Source: Halanaerobiales bacterium
Lineage (GTDB): Bacteria; Bacillota; Halanaerobiia; Halanaerobiales; Halanaerobiaceae
Assembly (NCBI GenBank): GCA_016278485.1
Contig: JADQBT010000017.1
Coordinates: 1-64,000 of the forward strand
DNA: 64,000 bases
Direction: 5' to 3'
Both the position numbers and the translations under genes were made by a program. Below the pieces are notes generated by a model. That model searched no databases. It was not told the DNA's origin and worked only from the letters and a program-made list of their open reading frames with translations. Shown piece after piece: positions 7,829-18,237 of this stretch. Numbering within the stretch: position 1 is the first letter of the stretch; each line of letters begins with the position of its first letter.

Positions 7829-8836
7829 ATGTATGGTGAGAAGATATTAAACAAAGAGATTGATAACTTAAATATGATTAATTTGGTTTATTGTGAAAAT
7901 GATTTACTTTTAAATAATTTCAAGAAAAATTTTATTGATAAATTTGTAGCAGAAGATGTACGTGATTTTAACCTATCCTATGTTGAGAATGATAATTGTT
8001 TTGTAGAAAACTTAATAGCTAGAGTAAATACTTTACCAGTTGGCACAAAAAAGAGATTTATTATTGCTAAAACAGAAAATTATTTTATAAAGAAATCAGC
8101 AAAGGATAATAAATTAATTGGTTTATTCAATAATTTTCCAGAGACAAGCTGTTTGCTAATGCTTGTTAAAAGTAATAAAGTTGATTTTAGAACCAAATTA
8201 AATAAAACAATTAAAAAAAATGGTGAAATTATAAAATTAGATTTGCCTAAATATAATAATCTTGATCAATGGATAAAAAAACGTTTTCAAAGTAGTCAGA
8301 AAAGAATTGATCAATCAGGTGTGAAATTTTTGGAGCATATGTTTAATAATCGTTTGTTGATGCTAGACCAAGAAATTGAAAAAACGATTACCCATTTTTA
8401 TGAAAAAGACTATCTAACCTTAGAAGATTTACAGCAAATAATTAGTAAGGATAGATTAGTAGAAGATAGAGAAATTTTCAATTTTCTTGATATGATTGGG
8501 GAGAAGAAAAAAGAGCGGGCTCTTATTAGTCTGAAGGAAATGTATAATGATGGGTTGCATCCTTTGCAATTATTAGCTTCACTTACAAACCAGGTTGAAC
8601 TTTTAATGCAGGTTAAATTTTATAAAAATAAAGGAAAAACCGCAAATCAGATAGCTAAAATTATTAGCAAACATCCTTTTCCCATCAAAAAAGCATATCA
8701 GCGTACAGGAAATTTTAGTGAAAAAGAGCTTGAAAATATTTTAGAGGCTTTACTTAAAGCTAATTTGGCTCTTGTAACTGGGAAATATGATGAACCAAAT
8801 TTAGCACTTGAGATGTTTATATTGGCTTCAGTTTAA
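7829..8836 (+). CDS. holA: DNA polymerase III delta subunit (clamp loader)
   Basis: HolA is the delta subunit that opens the beta clamp during replication. The 335-aa protein has the expected AAA+-like layout without a functional Walker A. There is an N-terminal domain with VYCENDLLLNNF (about 20-30), a middle lid region, and a C-terminal collar with the conserved LHPLQLLASLTNQVELLMQ-type helix around residues 250-268. It lies between comEC and rpsT as in Bacillus. A perfect TATAAT at 7800-7805 has only a poor -35. The call rests on length, family features and synteny. Confidence 0.85.
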   Translation: MYGEKILNKEIDNLNMINLVYCENDLLLNNFKKNFIDKFVAEDVRDFNLSYVENDNCFVENLIARVNTLPVGTKKRFIIAKTENYFIKKSAKDNKLIGLFNNFPETSCLLMLVKSNKVDFRTKLNKTIKKNGEIIKLDLPKYNNLDQWIKKRFQSSQKRIDQSGVKFLEHMFNNRLLMLDQEIEKTITHFYEKDYLTLEDLQQIISKDRLVEDREIFNFLDMIGEKKKERALISLKEMYNDGLHPLQLLASLTNQVELLMQVKFYKNKGKTANQIAKIISKHPFPIKKAYQRTGNFSEKELENILEALLKANLALVTGKYDEPNLALEMFILASV

Positions 8837-8842
8837 AAAATT

Positions 8843-8882
8843 AAAAAAAGGAGCTGTCTCATGATGAGATAGCTCCTTTTTT
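8843..8882. terminator. Bidirectional terminator between holA and rpsT
   Basis: A long hairpin with arms GGAGCTGTCTCA and TGAGATAGCTCC is flanked by an A-run on the left and a T-run on the right. It can end both the plus-strand holA and the minus-strand rpsT transcripts. Confidence 0.88.
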
Positions 8883-8900
8883 AGATTAATTATGTTAAAA

Positions 8901-9161
8901 TTACATTTTGTTAAACATCTTAGTAAGACGGGATTTCTTACGAGCTGCATTATTCTTATGAAGAATATTTTGATTAACAGCCTTATCGATGACTTTTTTA
9001 GTTTCTTTTAATTGTTCTGCAGTTTTAGCTTTGTCACCGCTTTCAACCGTTTTTTCAAAAGATTTTATGGCATCTTTAAGTTTTAATTTTCTCTCACGGT
9101 TAAGCGCCGTTTTCTTTTCAGTGATTTTCACTCTTTTTTTAGCTGATTTGATAATAGGCAT
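8901..9161 (-). CDS. rpsT: 30S ribosomal protein S20
   Basis: S20 binds the 5-prime domain of 16S rRNA. The 86-aa protein is strongly basic. It starts MPIIKSAKKRVK and contains the family core VNQNILHKNNAARKKSRL near the end, and its length matches the family. GAGGGGGTG precedes the ATG. It is transcribed alone on the minus strand between holA and gpr, the orientation also seen in Bacillus, from a promoter at 9220-9248. Confidence 0.96.
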   Translation of the reverse strand: MPIIKSAKKRVKITEKKTALNRERKLKLKDAIKSFEKTVESGDKAKTAEQLKETKKVIDKAVNQNILHKNNAARKKSRLTKMFNKM

Positions 9162-9219
9162 CTTTCTTTCACCCCCTCTTACTTTACGAAATACACATTT
9201 AATGGCTATGCCAATAATT

Positions 9220-9248
9220 TTTATAGTTTGTTATTTACAGCATTACAA
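9220..9248 (-). promoter_or_regulatory. SigA-type promoter of rpsT
   Basis: On the minus strand TTGTAA (9248-9243), a 17-nt spacer and TATAAA (9225-9220) lie about 60 nt before the rpsT start. Confidence 0.55.
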
Positions 9249-9305
9249 TTTTAACATGAGTATTAGGAAAATGCAAGTTTTATAAATAAAATTTGTATAA
9301 GAATT

Positions 9306-9335
9306 CGTATATTCAGTTAGATATGTGGCATGCTA
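9306..9335 (+). promoter_or_regulatory. Forespore (sigma-F/G) promoter of gpr
   Basis: CGTATA (9306-9311), a 17-nt spacer and CATGCTA (9329-9335) resemble the sigma-G consensus, 29 nt before the gpr ATG. In Bacillus gpr is read by sigma-F and sigma-G, which agrees with this assignment. Confidence 0.6.
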
Positions 9336-9364
9336 AATCATAGAAAATAGAGTGAGGTGAGTTA

Positions 9365-10366
9365 ATGGAAAGAAATAATAGATCCAAAAGTTTAGTTTAT
9401 ACTGATTTAGCCTTAGAAGCACATAGTATGGCCAAGGATAGAGTTGGTGGTGAAGTCAACGGTGTTAAAGTTGATGAAAGTCAAACTGACAATACTAAAA
9501 TTACCAGGATTGAAGTACTAAATGAAGCAGGCTCAGAAGCATTAAATAAACCCCCAGGGTTATATATAACAATTGAAGCTCCGGGTTTACGCAAACAAAA
9601 TCGCATCGTTCATGATGAAATAATGCAGGTTCTGGCTAATGAAATTAGTCATATGGTTAATTATGAACAATTGGAAGCATCATTAAAAAAAGATGCAGAA
9701 ACTTTTGTAGTCGGTCTTGGAAATTGGCATGCTACACCAGATGCTCTAGGTCCAAGGATTTTAAATCATCTTATGGTTACACGTCACCTTTATCGACAGG
9801 CTCCACCGGAATTAAGAGAAGGTATGAGGTCAGTTGCTGCACTTGCACCGGGTGTACTTGGTCTAACCGGGGTTGAGACTGCTGAGATTATTAAAGGCGT
9901 AGTGCAAATGATTAGACCAGATATCATTTTAGCTGTTGATGCTCTAGCTGCTAGAAGCACCGAAAGGTTAGGCAATACCATTCAGTTAAGTAATGCAGGA
10001 ATTTTCCCGGGCTCAGGAGTAGGTAAAGATAGAGCTGGAATTAATTATCAAACAATGGACATACCTGTGATCGCGATTGGTGTGCCCACAGTAATTAGTG
10101 GTGCAACAATAGTAAGTGATGCTTTAGAAAAGTTGATAAATGGTAATGTTTTCTCTAGTGTAGAGAGGGAAAGATATCGCCATATTGGTGAAAGAGAAAA
10201 AGAGATGGTAATTAAAAGTGCGCTTCAGCCCTTTATGGGTGATTTAATTGTATCACCACGTGGAGTAGATGAATTAATTAAAGATGTTACTCGAATTATT
10301 GGTGGCAGCATCAATGTTGCTGCTCATCCTGATATAACTGTTGATAATCTTTATCTATATTTATAG
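9365..10366 (+). CDS. gpr: GPR endopeptidase (germination protease)
   Basis: Gpr degrades small acid-soluble spore proteins during germination. It is made in the forespore as a zymogen that loses a short N-terminal propeptide. The 333-aa protein has the family segments LVYTDLALEAH (possible propeptide-processing region), VVGLGNWHATPDALGP, ALAPGVLGLTGVET and DIILAVDALAARS. GAGGTGAG precedes the ATG. It is followed by spoIIP, the same pair as in Bacillus. The matching substrate gene lies 1.8 kb upstream. Confidence 0.96.
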   Translation: MERNNRSKSLVYTDLALEAHSMAKDRVGGEVNGVKVDESQTDNTKITRIEVLNEAGSEALNKPPGLYITIEAPGLRKQNRIVHDEIMQVLANEISHMVNYEQLEASLKKDAETFVVGLGNWHATPDALGPRILNHLMVTRHLYRQAPPELREGMRSVAALAPGVLGLTGVETAEIIKGVVQMIRPDIILAVDALAARSTERLGNTIQLSNAGIFPGSGVGKDRAGINYQTMDIPVIAIGVPTVISGATIVSDALEKLINGNVFSSVERERYRHIGEREKEMVIKSALQPFMGDLIVSPRGVDELIKDVTRIIGGSINVAAHPDITVDNLYLYL

Positions 10367-10445
10367 TTATTTTTATTTTTGTTAATGAAAAGTTATTAAT
10401 AACATATAAATTAAAAGATAAAGATGAAAAGGATGGGGTGGCAAG

Positions 10446-11459
10446 ATGAGGCACCAGCGCTATAGTGGAAAATTTTTTTTCTACTTTATTTTAATATTAT
10501 TTGTTTTCAGTATTTATGCTGGATATTTGAGTAATGATGATAATGTGGTCCCGGTCTGGTCAAGCCATGACCGGGAATATTATGAGCTTGACCCTGCTCA
10601 TAATATTATTTATTGGCTAACTGACATTAGATTGCGCGTCCCTGTAACTTATTTAAAAAGAGAATTTCCTTATTTTTCTTTCTATCAACCAAAAGATCTG
10701 CCCAAACCAGGCCAACAAATTTACAATCAAGCAGAAGAAAAATTTACTAAATTAGAGTTTGAATTAGGTAAAAGTAGAGAAGATGAAAGACGTAAGCAGC
10801 GAGTTACAGAAAAACCAGTAGTCTTGATCTATCATACTCATACTTCTGAAACATATAGTGATGATCCGCGGAGGCAAGATAACAATGGTCATGTTGCACC
10901 CGGCCAGTTAGGTAATGTAACTAGAGTTGGAAAGAGATTAGCTTCAATACTTTCTAGTCAATACAATTATCAAGTTATCCATTCGACAGAAGTTCATGAT
11001 CAAGATTATGGGATAGCTTATCAAAAATCAAGACAGACAGTAAAAAAAATTATTCAGCAATATGATAATCTAGTTATGTTGATTGATATCCATCGCAATG
11101 GTATTCAACAAATTTCACGAGATGAGGTTGTGACTACTTTTTCTGGTAAAAAATTGGCAAAATTAATGTTTGTAGTGGGGAAAAGTGAATATCAGTTAGC
11201 TGGAGCTGGTAGCCTGGCAAACGATCAAAACTCTTGGCGTAACAATTTGAATTTAACTAACCAAATTGCAAAATATATTGAAAAAAACTATCCTGCTATT
11301 TTACAAAGGGTGGAAATTAAAAATGGCACCTATAATCAGGATCTTCACGCAAATTCTATTTTGGTAGAAGTGGGAGACTATCTAAATACGACCGCAGAAG
11401 CATTACGTACTATAGAACTATTGGCAAAAGCAATTGATGTAGTAATAAAGAGAAGGTAA
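10446..11459 (+). CDS. spoIIP: Stage II sporulation protein P (amidase/endopeptidase)
   Basis: SpoIIP is the peptidoglycan hydrolase of the DMP complex that drives engulfment of the forespore. Residues 10-27 form an N-terminal membrane anchor. The catalytic domain starts near residue 120 with the family motif YHTHTSETY. It continues with IDIHRNGI and ends with ILVEVGDYLNT. The family's usual His and Glu metal ligands are visible in these motifs. The length of 337 aa is in range. SpoIID and SpoIIM are not in this window. A 12-base palindrome (10392-10403) lies in the leader. Confidence 0.93.
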   Translation: MRHQRYSGKFFFYFILILFVFSIYAGYLSNDDNVVPVWSSHDREYYELDPAHNIIYWLTDIRLRVPVTYLKREFPYFSFYQPKDLPKPGQQIYNQAEEKFTKLEFELGKSREDERRKQRVTEKPVVLIYHTHTSETYSDDPRRQDNNGHVAPGQLGNVTRVGKRLASILSSQYNYQVIHSTEVHDQDYGIAYQKSRQTVKKIIQQYDNLVMLIDIHRNGIQQISRDEVVTTFSGKKLAKLMFVVGKSEYQLAGAGSLANDQNSWRNNLNLTNQIAKYIEKNYPAILQRVEIKNGTYNQDLHANSILVEVGDYLNTTAEALRTIELLAKAIDVVIKRR

Positions 11460-11463
11460 ATCC

Positions 11464-11492
11464 TTGAATTAAAGAACTGGCAGTGTTATAAT
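11464..11492 (+). promoter_or_regulatory. SigA-type promoter of lepA
   Basis: TTGAAT (11464-11469), a 17-nt spacer and a perfect TATAAT (11487-11492). Transcription would start near 11499, after the in-frame ATG at 11493. That codon is thereby ruled out as the lepA start. Confidence 0.7.
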
Positions 11493-11528
11493 ATGTGCAG
11501 TATTAGAGCTTATAGAGGAGGAAGAAGA

Positions 11529-13316
11529 TTGCAGACAGATAAAATTCGTAATTTCTGCATTATTGCACATATAGACCATGGGAAATCAACTCTTGCTGAC
11601 CGTATTTTAGAAAAAACAGGTACTTTGTCAGGTAGAGAGATGAAAGAACAGGTTCTTGATAAAATGGAATTAGAGCGCGAACGAGGTATTACGATTAAAG
11701 CGCAGGCGGTAACTTTAGAATATAAAGGGTATGAATTAAACTTAATTGATACACCAGGGCACGTTGATTTTGCTTATGAGGTCTCTCGTAGCCTTGCTGC
11801 CTGTGAAGGAGCGGTACTTGTAATTGATGCTGCTCAAGGGGTAGAGGCACAGACTATGGCTAATATTTATTTGGCTTTAGAACACTCTTTAGAGATTATT
11901 CCGGTTATTAATAAGATTGATCTGCCTAGTGCTAATCCAGATTGGGTTAAGGAACAACTAATGGGGATTGGCATTGATCCAGATGAGGCGATTTTGACAA
12001 GTGCTAAAGACGGAATTGGTATTGAAGAAGTTTTGGATGCTGTTATTGAAAGAGTTCCAAGGCCAACTGAAGAGCTAGATAAACCACTTAGAGCACTTGT
12101 GTTTGATTCGTTTTATGACTCTTATCAAGGTGTAATAGCATATGTTAGAATAGTAGATGGTTCTGTTAAGGCTGGAGAGAAAATAAAATTAATGTCAAAT
12201 CAAAAGAGTTACGAAGTTGATGAGGTCGGTGTTTTTACACCTGAAATGCATAAAAGAACAGAGCTTACGCCAGGTGAAGTTGGTTATATTATTGCAGGCA
12301 TTAAAAATGTACAGAATTGCCGCGTAGGTGATACAATTACTCACCTTAATGATCCTGCCGAAAAACCATTGCCTGGTTACAAAAAAGTGCAGCCAATGGT
12401 TTTTAGTGGTTTATATCCGACAGATAATGCTGATTATGAAGTATTAAAAGAAGCATTAGAAAAATTACAGTTAAATGATGCTTCATTTACTTTTGAAACA
12501 GAAACATCTGAAGCACTTGGCTTTGGATTTCGCTGTGGTTTTTTAGGTTTATTGCATATGGAAATTATTCAGGAAAGATTAGAGCGTGAATACGATTTAG
12601 ATTTGGTAATCACAGCTCCCAGTGTTGAATATAAAGTAATTACCAAAAATGGTGAAGAGTTTGAAATAGAAAACCCGGCTTTATTTCCTGAACCAGGTGA
12701 TACAGAAGAAATATTAGAGCCTTTTGTGAAGGCAGAGATCCATCTACCAGAAGAATATGTAGGACAGGCCATGGAATTATGTCAAAACAATCGAGGTCAG
12801 TTTAAAGATATGCAATATATTGATCAAGATCGGGTTACGTTATTTTATGAGATGCCTTTAAGTGAAATTATTACCGACTTTTTTAATCTGTTAAAATCAA
12901 AAACTAGAGGCTATGCTACACTTGATTATGAATTTTTAGGTTATAGAACTTCTGATTTAGTTAAGCTTGATATTTTGGTAAATAAAGAACCGGTTGACGC
13001 TCTTTCAACAATTGTTCATGAAGAATCAGCTTATCATCAGGGGAACAATTTAGTAAGAAAGCTTAAAAAAGTTATTCATAAGCATATGTTTAAAGTACCT
13101 ATTCAGGCTTCTATTGGCAATAAGGTAGTAGCGCGTGTTAACATTCCAGCTTTACGGAAAAATGTTTTACAGAAATGTTACGGTGGAGATGTAAGCCGGA
13201 AACGCAAATTGCTGGAAAAACAAAAAGAAGGAAAAAAAAGGATGAAACAAGTAGGTAGTGTTGAAATTCCTCAGGAAGCTTTTATGGTTGTACTGGAGCG
13301 AAGTGATGAAGAGTAA
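11529..13316 (+). CDS. lepA: Elongation factor 4 (LepA, ribosome back-translocase GTPase)
   Basis: LepA is a translational GTPase related to EF-G. The 595-aa protein shows the G motifs [17 protein letters not shown] and NKIDLP. After domains II and III come the LepA-specific C-terminal segments, including [22 protein letters not shown]-type residues and the basic tail [20 protein letters not shown] 11529 is chosen because GAGGAGG lies just upstream and the earlier ATG (11493) falls before the predicted transcription start. The 3-prime end overlaps hemW by 11 bases. Confidence 0.96.
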   Translation: MQTDKIRNFCIIAHIDHGKSTLADRILEKTGTLSGREMKEQVLDKMELERERGITIKAQAVTLEYKGYELNLIDTPGHVDFAYEVSRSLAACEGAVLVIDAAQGVEAQTMANIYLALEHSLEIIPVINKIDLPSANPDWVKEQLMGIGIDPDEAILTSAKDGIGIEEVLDAVIERVPRPTEELDKPLRALVFDSFYDSYQGVIAYVRIVDGSVKAGEKIKLMSNQKSYEVDEVGVFTPEMHKRTELTPGEVGYIIAGIKNVQNCRVGDTITHLNDPAEKPLPGYKKVQPMVFSGLYPTDNADYEVLKEALEKLQLNDASFTFETETSEALGFGFRCGFLGLLHMEIIQERLEREYDLDLVITAPSVEYKVITKNGEEFEIENPALFPEPGDTEEILEPFVKAEIHLPEEYVGQAMELCQNNRGQFKDMQYIDQDRVTLFYEMPLSEIITDFFNLLKSKTRGYATLDYEFLGYRTSDLVKLDILVNKEPVDALSTIVHEESAYHQGNNLVRKLKKVIHKHMFKVPIQASIGNKVVARVNIPALRKNVLQKCYGGDVSRKRKLLEKQKEGKKRMKQVGSVEIPQEAFMVVLERSDEE

Positions 13317-14466
13317 GGTGCCAGAAATTATTCAGCAACCAGCAGGAATTTATATCCATGTTCCTTTTTGCGGAAAAAGATGTGACTATTGTGATTTTTA
13401 TTCTTTAACTTATCAAGTAGATCTTATGGAAAAGTATTGGCAAGCCCTAGCAAAAGAGATTGAAATTTATGGAGAACTTAACCAGGGACTTCTGCTTCGT
13501 TCTATTTATTTTGGCGGTGGGACTCCGGCTTTATTGAGTATTTCAGTCTTACACAAAATTTTAAATAAAATAAAAAAATATTATCGTATTCCACCTGATT
13601 GTGAAATAACATTGGAGACTAATCCTCTTTTGATTAAAGAAGAGAAATTAGCTGGCTGGAAACGAATTGGCATCAATCGACTGAGTGTCGGTATTCAATC
13701 TTTTTTAGATAAGGAACTGCTTTTGTTAGGCCGCCAACATAGTGGCCGTACTGCCTATGAAAAAGTAGAACTGCTAAAAAAATATTATTCTAATTATAGT
13801 CTTGACTTTATTTTTGCATTGCCTGGCCAGTCTTTGCTAGACTGGTCTTTTAATATAAATAAAATCCAAGCGTTAAAACCGCCCCATCTGTCAGTATATA
13901 ATTTACAGATTGAACCAGGAACAGAACTGTCTAAAAGAATTGAGGCAGGAGATTTAATAGCTTGTTCAGAAAAAAGAGATGCTGAGCTCTATCAAATGAC
14001 TGTAAATGAATTGCAATCATTAGGTTTTAAACAATATGAAATATCTAGTTATGCCAGAAAAGGTTACCTTTCTCAGCATAATCGTCTTTACTGGAGTTTT
14101 AAACCATATTTTGGATTTGGGCCGGCTGCAGCTGGTTTTAATGGTGAGTTTCGTTATACCAATAAGTCAGATCTGACTAAATACTTAATGAACTTGCAGC
14201 ATGGACGCTTACCAGAACGAGAAATTGTTAAATTAAATTCAGCAGATAAAATGGCGGAATATATATTTTTGGGTCTGAGATTAAATGAAGGAATATCAAA
14301 AGTAGCTTTTAAAAATATATTTGGTTGTGAAATTAAAGAATTATATGGGAATCAAATAGAGAAACTAAATAGACAGGGTTTACTTGAGTTTGTTGATCAA
14401 TTTATATTTTTAACTGAGAAAGGTAGACTTTTGGCTAATGAAGTGTTTGTGGAATTTTTACCCTAA
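13306..14466 (+). CDS. hemW: Radical SAM family heme chaperone HemW
   Basis: HemW is a radical-SAM protein related to coproporphyrinogen oxidase HemN but acting as a heme chaperone. The N-terminus has [17 protein letters not shown], with the CxxxCxxC iron-sulfur motif, followed by [10 protein letters not shown] (the SAM-binding glycine motif) and the conserved GIQSF and YNLQIEPGT segments. The C-terminal HemW domain includes [10 protein letters not shown]. It lacks the extra N-terminal cysteine of true HemN. Starting at ATG 13306 gives 386 aa and an overlap with lepA. The same lepA-hemW-hrcA order is found in Bacillus. Confidence 0.93.
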   Translation: MKSKVPEIIQQPAGIYIHVPFCGKRCDYCDFYSLTYQVDLMEKYWQALAKEIEIYGELNQGLLLRSIYFGGGTPALLSISVLHKILNKIKKYYRIPPDCEITLETNPLLIKEEKLAGWKRIGINRLSVGIQSFLDKELLLLGRQHSGRTAYEKVELLKKYYSNYSLDFIFALPGQSLLDWSFNINKIQALKPPHLSVYNLQIEPGTELSKRIEAGDLIACSEKRDAELYQMTVNELQSLGFKQYEISSYARKGYLSQHNRLYWSFKPYFGFGPAAAGFNGEFRYTNKSDLTKYLMNLQHGRLPEREIVKLNSADKMAEYIFLGLRLNEGISKVAFKNIFGCEIKELYGNQIEKLNRQGLLEFVDQFIFLTEKGRLLANEVFVEFLP

Positions 14467-14481
14467 ATTTAATAAAAATAT

Positions 14482-14510
14482 TTGACAAAAAAAATATGAT
14501 ATGTTATTTT
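14482..14510 (+). promoter_or_regulatory. SigA-type promoter of the hrcA-dnaK operon
   Basis: TTGACA (14482-14487), a 17-nt spacer and TATTTT (14505-14510), with the CIRCE operator starting 12 bases further on. HrcA bound there would block this promoter. Confidence 0.65.
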
Positions 14511-14521
14511 AATATTAGTAA

Positions 14522-14548
14522 TTAGCACTCAACATTCAAGAGTGCTAA
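14522..14548 (+). promoter_or_regulatory. CIRCE operator (HrcA binding site)
   Basis: TTAGCACTC and GAGTGCTAA are separated by exactly nine bases. This is a perfect match to the CIRCE consensus in both arms. It is placed between the promoter and the hrcA start, so the first gene product would repress its own operon until heat stress. Confidence 0.98.
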
Positions 14549-14562
14549 CAAAAGGAGTGGTT

Positions 14563-15615
14563 ATGATGGTGGATAATTTGGATAAAAGAAAAAAGAGAAT
14601 ATTGCAGGCCATCATTCAGGAACATGTCATTTCTGCAGCTCCTATTGGATCCAGGACTCTTTCAAAAAAGTATGAATTTGAAGTAAGTCCTGCTACAATT
14701 CGTAATGAAATGTCTGACCTGGAAGATATGGGTTTTTTAGAACAACCTCATACTTCTGCTGGGCGGGTTCCTTCAGATTTAGGCTACCGTTTTTATGTAG
14801 ATGAGATAATTCAGGCTCCGGAACTTAAGTTTCCACAAATGTTAGAGAACATAGAAGATAACTATCGGGATATGCAGAGTATCCAGGATATTATTACTGG
14901 TACTGCCAGGATGTTATCTAAAATGACCCGATATACTGCTCTGGTTAGTGAACCTTCTATCCAAGAGAGTAAATTGCAGAAGGTGCAGGTTTTGCCTGTG
15001 GCGGGAAAATCGTTACTTATTGTAATGATTACAGATACAGGCATTGTCCATAATAAAATAATTAAAACAGAGCAGGATTTTACAGCAAAAAAATTACATT
15101 ATATTAATCAGTTTCTTAGTGATAAATTAGAAAACAAGGAGCTGGCGAAACTTGACCCTGAATACTTAGTGACTATTGAAGAACAACTTCTGGCCAAGAT
15201 TGATATCTCTAAAAAGATATTTACTGAGATTTATCAAGAATTTAAGGGTATTAATAAACCTGAAGATTTAAAAGTTTATCTTGGTGGTACTTCTTATATT
15301 CTTGATCAACCAGAATTTAATGATATTGAGCGCTTAAAAAAAGTACTAAACTTGCTTGATCAAGAAAAGGTACTTGGTAAATTAATCAATAATAATCTTT
15401 CTGGTGCAGATTTAGAAGTTAAAATTGGCCATGAAAATGAACTTGAAGATATGAAAAATTGTAGCCTGGTGGTGGCAACTTATCATATTTCAGACAAAGC
15501 AATTGGTAAAATTGGCGTTTTGGGACCGACTAGAATGGAATATCATAGAGTTATTTCAGCAGTCGATCTCATTGCAGATATATTAGGAAGCTCAATTTCA
15601 AAGGTGAGTAGGTGA
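14563..15615 (+). CDS. hrcA: Heat-inducible transcription repressor HrcA
   Basis: HrcA represses class I heat-shock genes by binding CIRCE and needs GroEL for activity. The 350-aa protein has an N-terminal winged helix (RKKRILQAIIQEHV to SPATIRNEMSDLEDMGFLEQPHTSAGR) and a C-terminal GAF-like dimer domain ending with the LGPTRMEY motif. Start codons at 14563 and 14566 are both possible after AAAGGAGTGG. An in-frame codon at 14542 is rejected since it lies within CIRCE. First gene of the hrcA-grpE-dnaK-dnaJ operon. Confidence 0.96.
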   Translation: MMVDNLDKRKKRILQAIIQEHVISAAPIGSRTLSKKYEFEVSPATIRNEMSDLEDMGFLEQPHTSAGRVPSDLGYRFYVDEIIQAPELKFPQMLENIEDNYRDMQSIQDIITGTARMLSKMTRYTALVSEPSIQESKLQKVQVLPVAGKSLLIVMITDTGIVHNKIIKTEQDFTAKKLHYINQFLSDKLENKELAKLDPEYLVTIEEQLLAKIDISKKIFTEIYQEFKGINKPEDLKVYLGGTSYILDQPEFNDIERLKKVLNLLDQEKVLGKLINNNLSGADLEVKIGHENELEDMKNCSLVVATYHISDKAIGKIGVLGPTRMEYHRVISAVDLIADILGSSISKVSR

Positions 15616-15619
15616 TCAA

Positions 15620-16243
15620 ATGACTGAAGAGAAAAATGAAGAAGTATTAGAAAAAGAAGATACAATTCAAACTGAAATTAGTAAAGAAGATTTAAGCAAG
15701 GAAGATACTAGTCAAGAAGAGATTAGTAAAGAAGATGTGAGATCTGAAGATATTTATAAAAATCCTACTGCAGAAGAATTACTAGAAATTATTACTGAGA
15801 AAGATCAGCAAATTGCTGATCTGGAAGCAGAAAATGAAAATATCAATGATAAACTACAGCGTCTGCAGGCTGATTTTATGAATTATCGCAAACGTACTAA
15901 TAAAGAAAAAAGAGAAATGGCTCTCTATGGCAAGATAAAGCTAGCCGAGGAGATACTACCAGTACTCGATAATTTTTCTAGAGCTTTAGAAGCCGCAAAA
16001 GAAGAGAGCGATTTCAAAAGTGGTATTGAGCTGATTTATCGACAGTTACTTGATAATTTTAAAAAAGAAGGTATTGAAGAAATTGATGCGGTTGGAAAAG
16101 AATTTGATCCTCAATTTCATGAAGCAATTATGCAGGTAGAGACTGAAGAGGTAGAGTCTGGAAAAGTAATTGAAGTAATTCAAAAAGGTTTTATTATTAA
16201 TGAGCGTGTTATAAGACCGGCTATGGTAAAAGTAGCCTGTTAA
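15620..16243 (+). CDS. grpE: Nucleotide exchange factor GrpE
   Basis: GrpE releases ADP from DnaK. The 207-aa protein has an acidic N-terminal extension (residues 1-50) made of loose repeats of SKED/SQEE type. A long coiled coil follows (ITEKDQQIADLEAENENIND), then the beta-domain with the signature VIEVIQKGFIINERVIRPAMVKV at the C-terminus. The repetitive acidic start is low complexity and probably disordered. It begins four bases after the hrcA stop. Confidence 0.95.
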   Translation: MTEEKNEEVLEKEDTIQTEISKEDLSKEDTSQEEISKEDVRSEDIYKNPTAEELLEIITEKDQQIADLEAENENINDKLQRLQADFMNYRKRTNKEKREMALYGKIKLAEEILPVLDNFSRALEAAKEESDFKSGIELIYRQLLDNFKKEGIEEIDAVGKEFDPQFHEAIMQVETEEVESGKVIEVIQKGFIINERVIRPAMVKVAC

Positions 16244-16302
16244 ATTATTAGCTTATAAGTTGAAATTTGAAAAGTTCAGAAGAAGTTAAGGAGGAATTTA
16301 AG

Positions 16303-18153
16303 ATGAGTAAAATTATTGGTATTGATTTAGGGACAACAAATTCTTGTGTAGCGGTGATGGAAGGTGGAGAACCAACTGTAATTCCAAATAAAGAAGGTAA
16401 TAGAACTACTCCATCCGTAGTAGCTTATTCTAAAAAAGGGGAAAGAATAGTTGGTGAACATGCAAAAAGACAGGCTATTACTAATCCTGATCAGACAGTT
16501 GCTTCAATTAAAAGACATATGGGTTCAGATTATACAGTAAACTTAAATAATGAGGAATATAGTTCTCAAGAAGTGTCTGCTATGATACTGCAAAAATTAA
16601 AGCGCGATGCAGAAGAATATTTAGGTGAAGATGTCGAAGAGGCAGTAATTACTGTACCAGCTTATTTCAGTGATTCCCAGCGCCAGGCTACTAAAGATGC
16701 TGGAAAAATTGCTGGTCTAAAGGTAGAAAGAATTATTAATGAACCGACAGCTGCAGCACTTGCTTATGGTTTAAATGATGATAAAGAACAGACTATTTTA
16801 GTCTTTGACCTTGGTGGTGGTACTTTTGATGTCTCCATTTTGGATATTGGCGATGGAGTATTCGAAGTTGTCGCAACCAGTGGAAATAATCATTTGGGTG
16901 GAGACGACTTTGATGAAAAGGTTATGGATTATCTGGCAAACGAGTTTAAGAAAGAATCAGGTATTGATCTGAGAAAAGATAGAATGGCAATGCAGCGCTT
17001 AAAAGATGCTGCCGAAAAGGCCAAAAAAGAATTATCAAGTGTAAAACAAACAAATATTAATTTACCGTTTATTACTCAGACTGATGAAGGGCCAAAACAT
17101 CTTGATATTGACCTAACAAGAGCTACCTTTGCAAGTTTGACTGAAGATCTAGTAGAAAAAACTATGGGACCTTCACGTCAGGCACTAAAAGATGCTGGTA
17201 TGTCTGCATCAGATATAGATGAAGTTATTCTTGTTGGTGGTTCAACAAGGATTCCAGCTGTGCAAGAAGCTGTTAAGAAGTTAATTGGTAAAGATCCTCA
17301 TAAAGGAATTAACCCAGATGAAGTAGTTGCTATTGGTGCGGCTGTTCAGGGTGGTATCCTTTCTGGTGATGTAAATGATGTTGTATTACTAGACGTAACA
17401 CCATTATCACTTGGAATTGAAACATTAGGTGGGGTATTTACTAAATTAATTGATCGCAATTCTACAATTCCTACTTCAAAGAGTAAAGTGTTCTCAACAG
17501 CTGCTGATAATCAGACTAGTGTAGATATTCATGTTCTGCAGGGTGAAAGAAAAATGGCTAACTCTAATAAGACGTTGGGTCGTTTTCAATTAAATGATAT
17601 TCCACCTGCACCACGTGGTGTGCCACAGATTGAAGTAACATTTGATATTGATAAAAACGGTATTGTGCATGTTTCTGCTAAAGATAAAGGTACTGGTAAT
17701 GAGCAGAAAATTACAATCAAATCTACTAGTGGACTTTCTGATGAAGAAATAGAACAAATGGTAAAAGACGCTAAAGCTCATGAAGAAGAAGATAAAGAGC
17801 GCTTAGAAAAAATTGAAACTCGCAATGAAGCTGATGCACTTGTTCACCAAGTAGAAAAAACTATTAAAGAAAATGGTGACAAGGTTGATGCTGAGATTGT
17901 TGAAAAAGTAGAGAATGCTAAAGAAGAACTCAAAAAAGCACTTGAAGAGGATGACCATGAAGAAATTAAAGCTAAACTTGAAAAACTTAACGAAGAATTA
18001 ATGGAAATGAGTTCACAAATATATGCACAAGCACAGGCAGAAGCACAGGCTCAAGCAGAAGATGGTGCAGAAGCTGGTTCTACAGATGATGATAGTGTTG
18101 ATGTAGATTATGAAGAAGTTGATGAGGATGAACAAGAGGAAGATAAAGAGTAA
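16303..18153 (+). CDS. dnaK: Molecular chaperone DnaK (Hsp70)
   Basis: DnaK is the ATP-driven Hsp70 chaperone. The 616-aa protein starts [22 protein letters not shown] and contains [26 protein letters not shown] and the [11 protein letters not shown] motif. The substrate-binding domain and helical lid follow, and the tail is rich in Ala-Gln repeats and acidic residues ([11 protein letters not shown]). ATG 16303 follows AGGAGG and fits the conserved N-terminus. An in-frame ATG twelve codons earlier lacks a binding site and is rejected. Third gene of the CIRCE operon. Confidence 0.98.
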   Translation: MSKIIGIDLGTTNSCVAVMEGGEPTVIPNKEGNRTTPSVVAYSKKGERIVGEHAKRQAITNPDQTVASIKRHMGSDYTVNLNNEEYSSQEVSAMILQKLKRDAEEYLGEDVEEAVITVPAYFSDSQRQATKDAGKIAGLKVERIINEPTAAALAYGLNDDKEQTILVFDLGGGTFDVSILDIGDGVFEVVATSGNNHLGGDDFDEKVMDYLANEFKKESGIDLRKDRMAMQRLKDAAEKAKKELSSVKQTNINLPFITQTDEGPKHLDIDLTRATFASLTEDLVEKTMGPSRQALKDAGMSASDIDEVILVGGSTRIPAVQEAVKKLIGKDPHKGINPDEVVAIGAAVQGGILSGDVNDVVLLDVTPLSLGIETLGGVFTKLIDRNSTIPTSKSKVFSTAADNQTSVDIHVLQGERKMANSNKTLGRFQLNDIPPAPRGVPQIEVTFDIDKNGIVHVSAKDKGTGNEQKITIKSTSGLSDEEIEQMVKDAKAHEEEDKERLEKIETRNEADALVHQVEKTIKENGDKVDAEIVEKVENAKEELKKALEEDDHEEIKAKLEKLNEELMEMSSQIYAQAQAEAQAQAEDGAEAGSTDDDSVDVDYEEVDEDEQEEDKE

Positions 18154-18171
18154 TTAACATTTAAGTAGTAG

Positions 18172-18204
18172 GAAGGGAGGGAGGTAGTATTCTCCCTTCT
18201 TTTC
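18172..18204 (+). terminator. Possible attenuating hairpin between dnaK and dnaJ
   Basis: GAAGGGAG (18172-18179) pairs with CTCCCTTC (18192-18199) around a 12-nt loop and is followed by TTTTCC. The stem is good but the T-run is short, so partial termination or an mRNA stability element that lowers dnaJ relative to dnaK is more likely than a full stop. Confidence 0.45.
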
Positions 18205-18237
18205 CATATCTACTAAATTAGATAGGGTGGTGATCTA

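Noticed and set aside
11493-11528. ATG 11493 as the lepA start
   Set aside because: It lies directly after the TATAAT box, before the expected transcription start, and lacks a binding site. TTG 11529 has GAGGAGG upstream.
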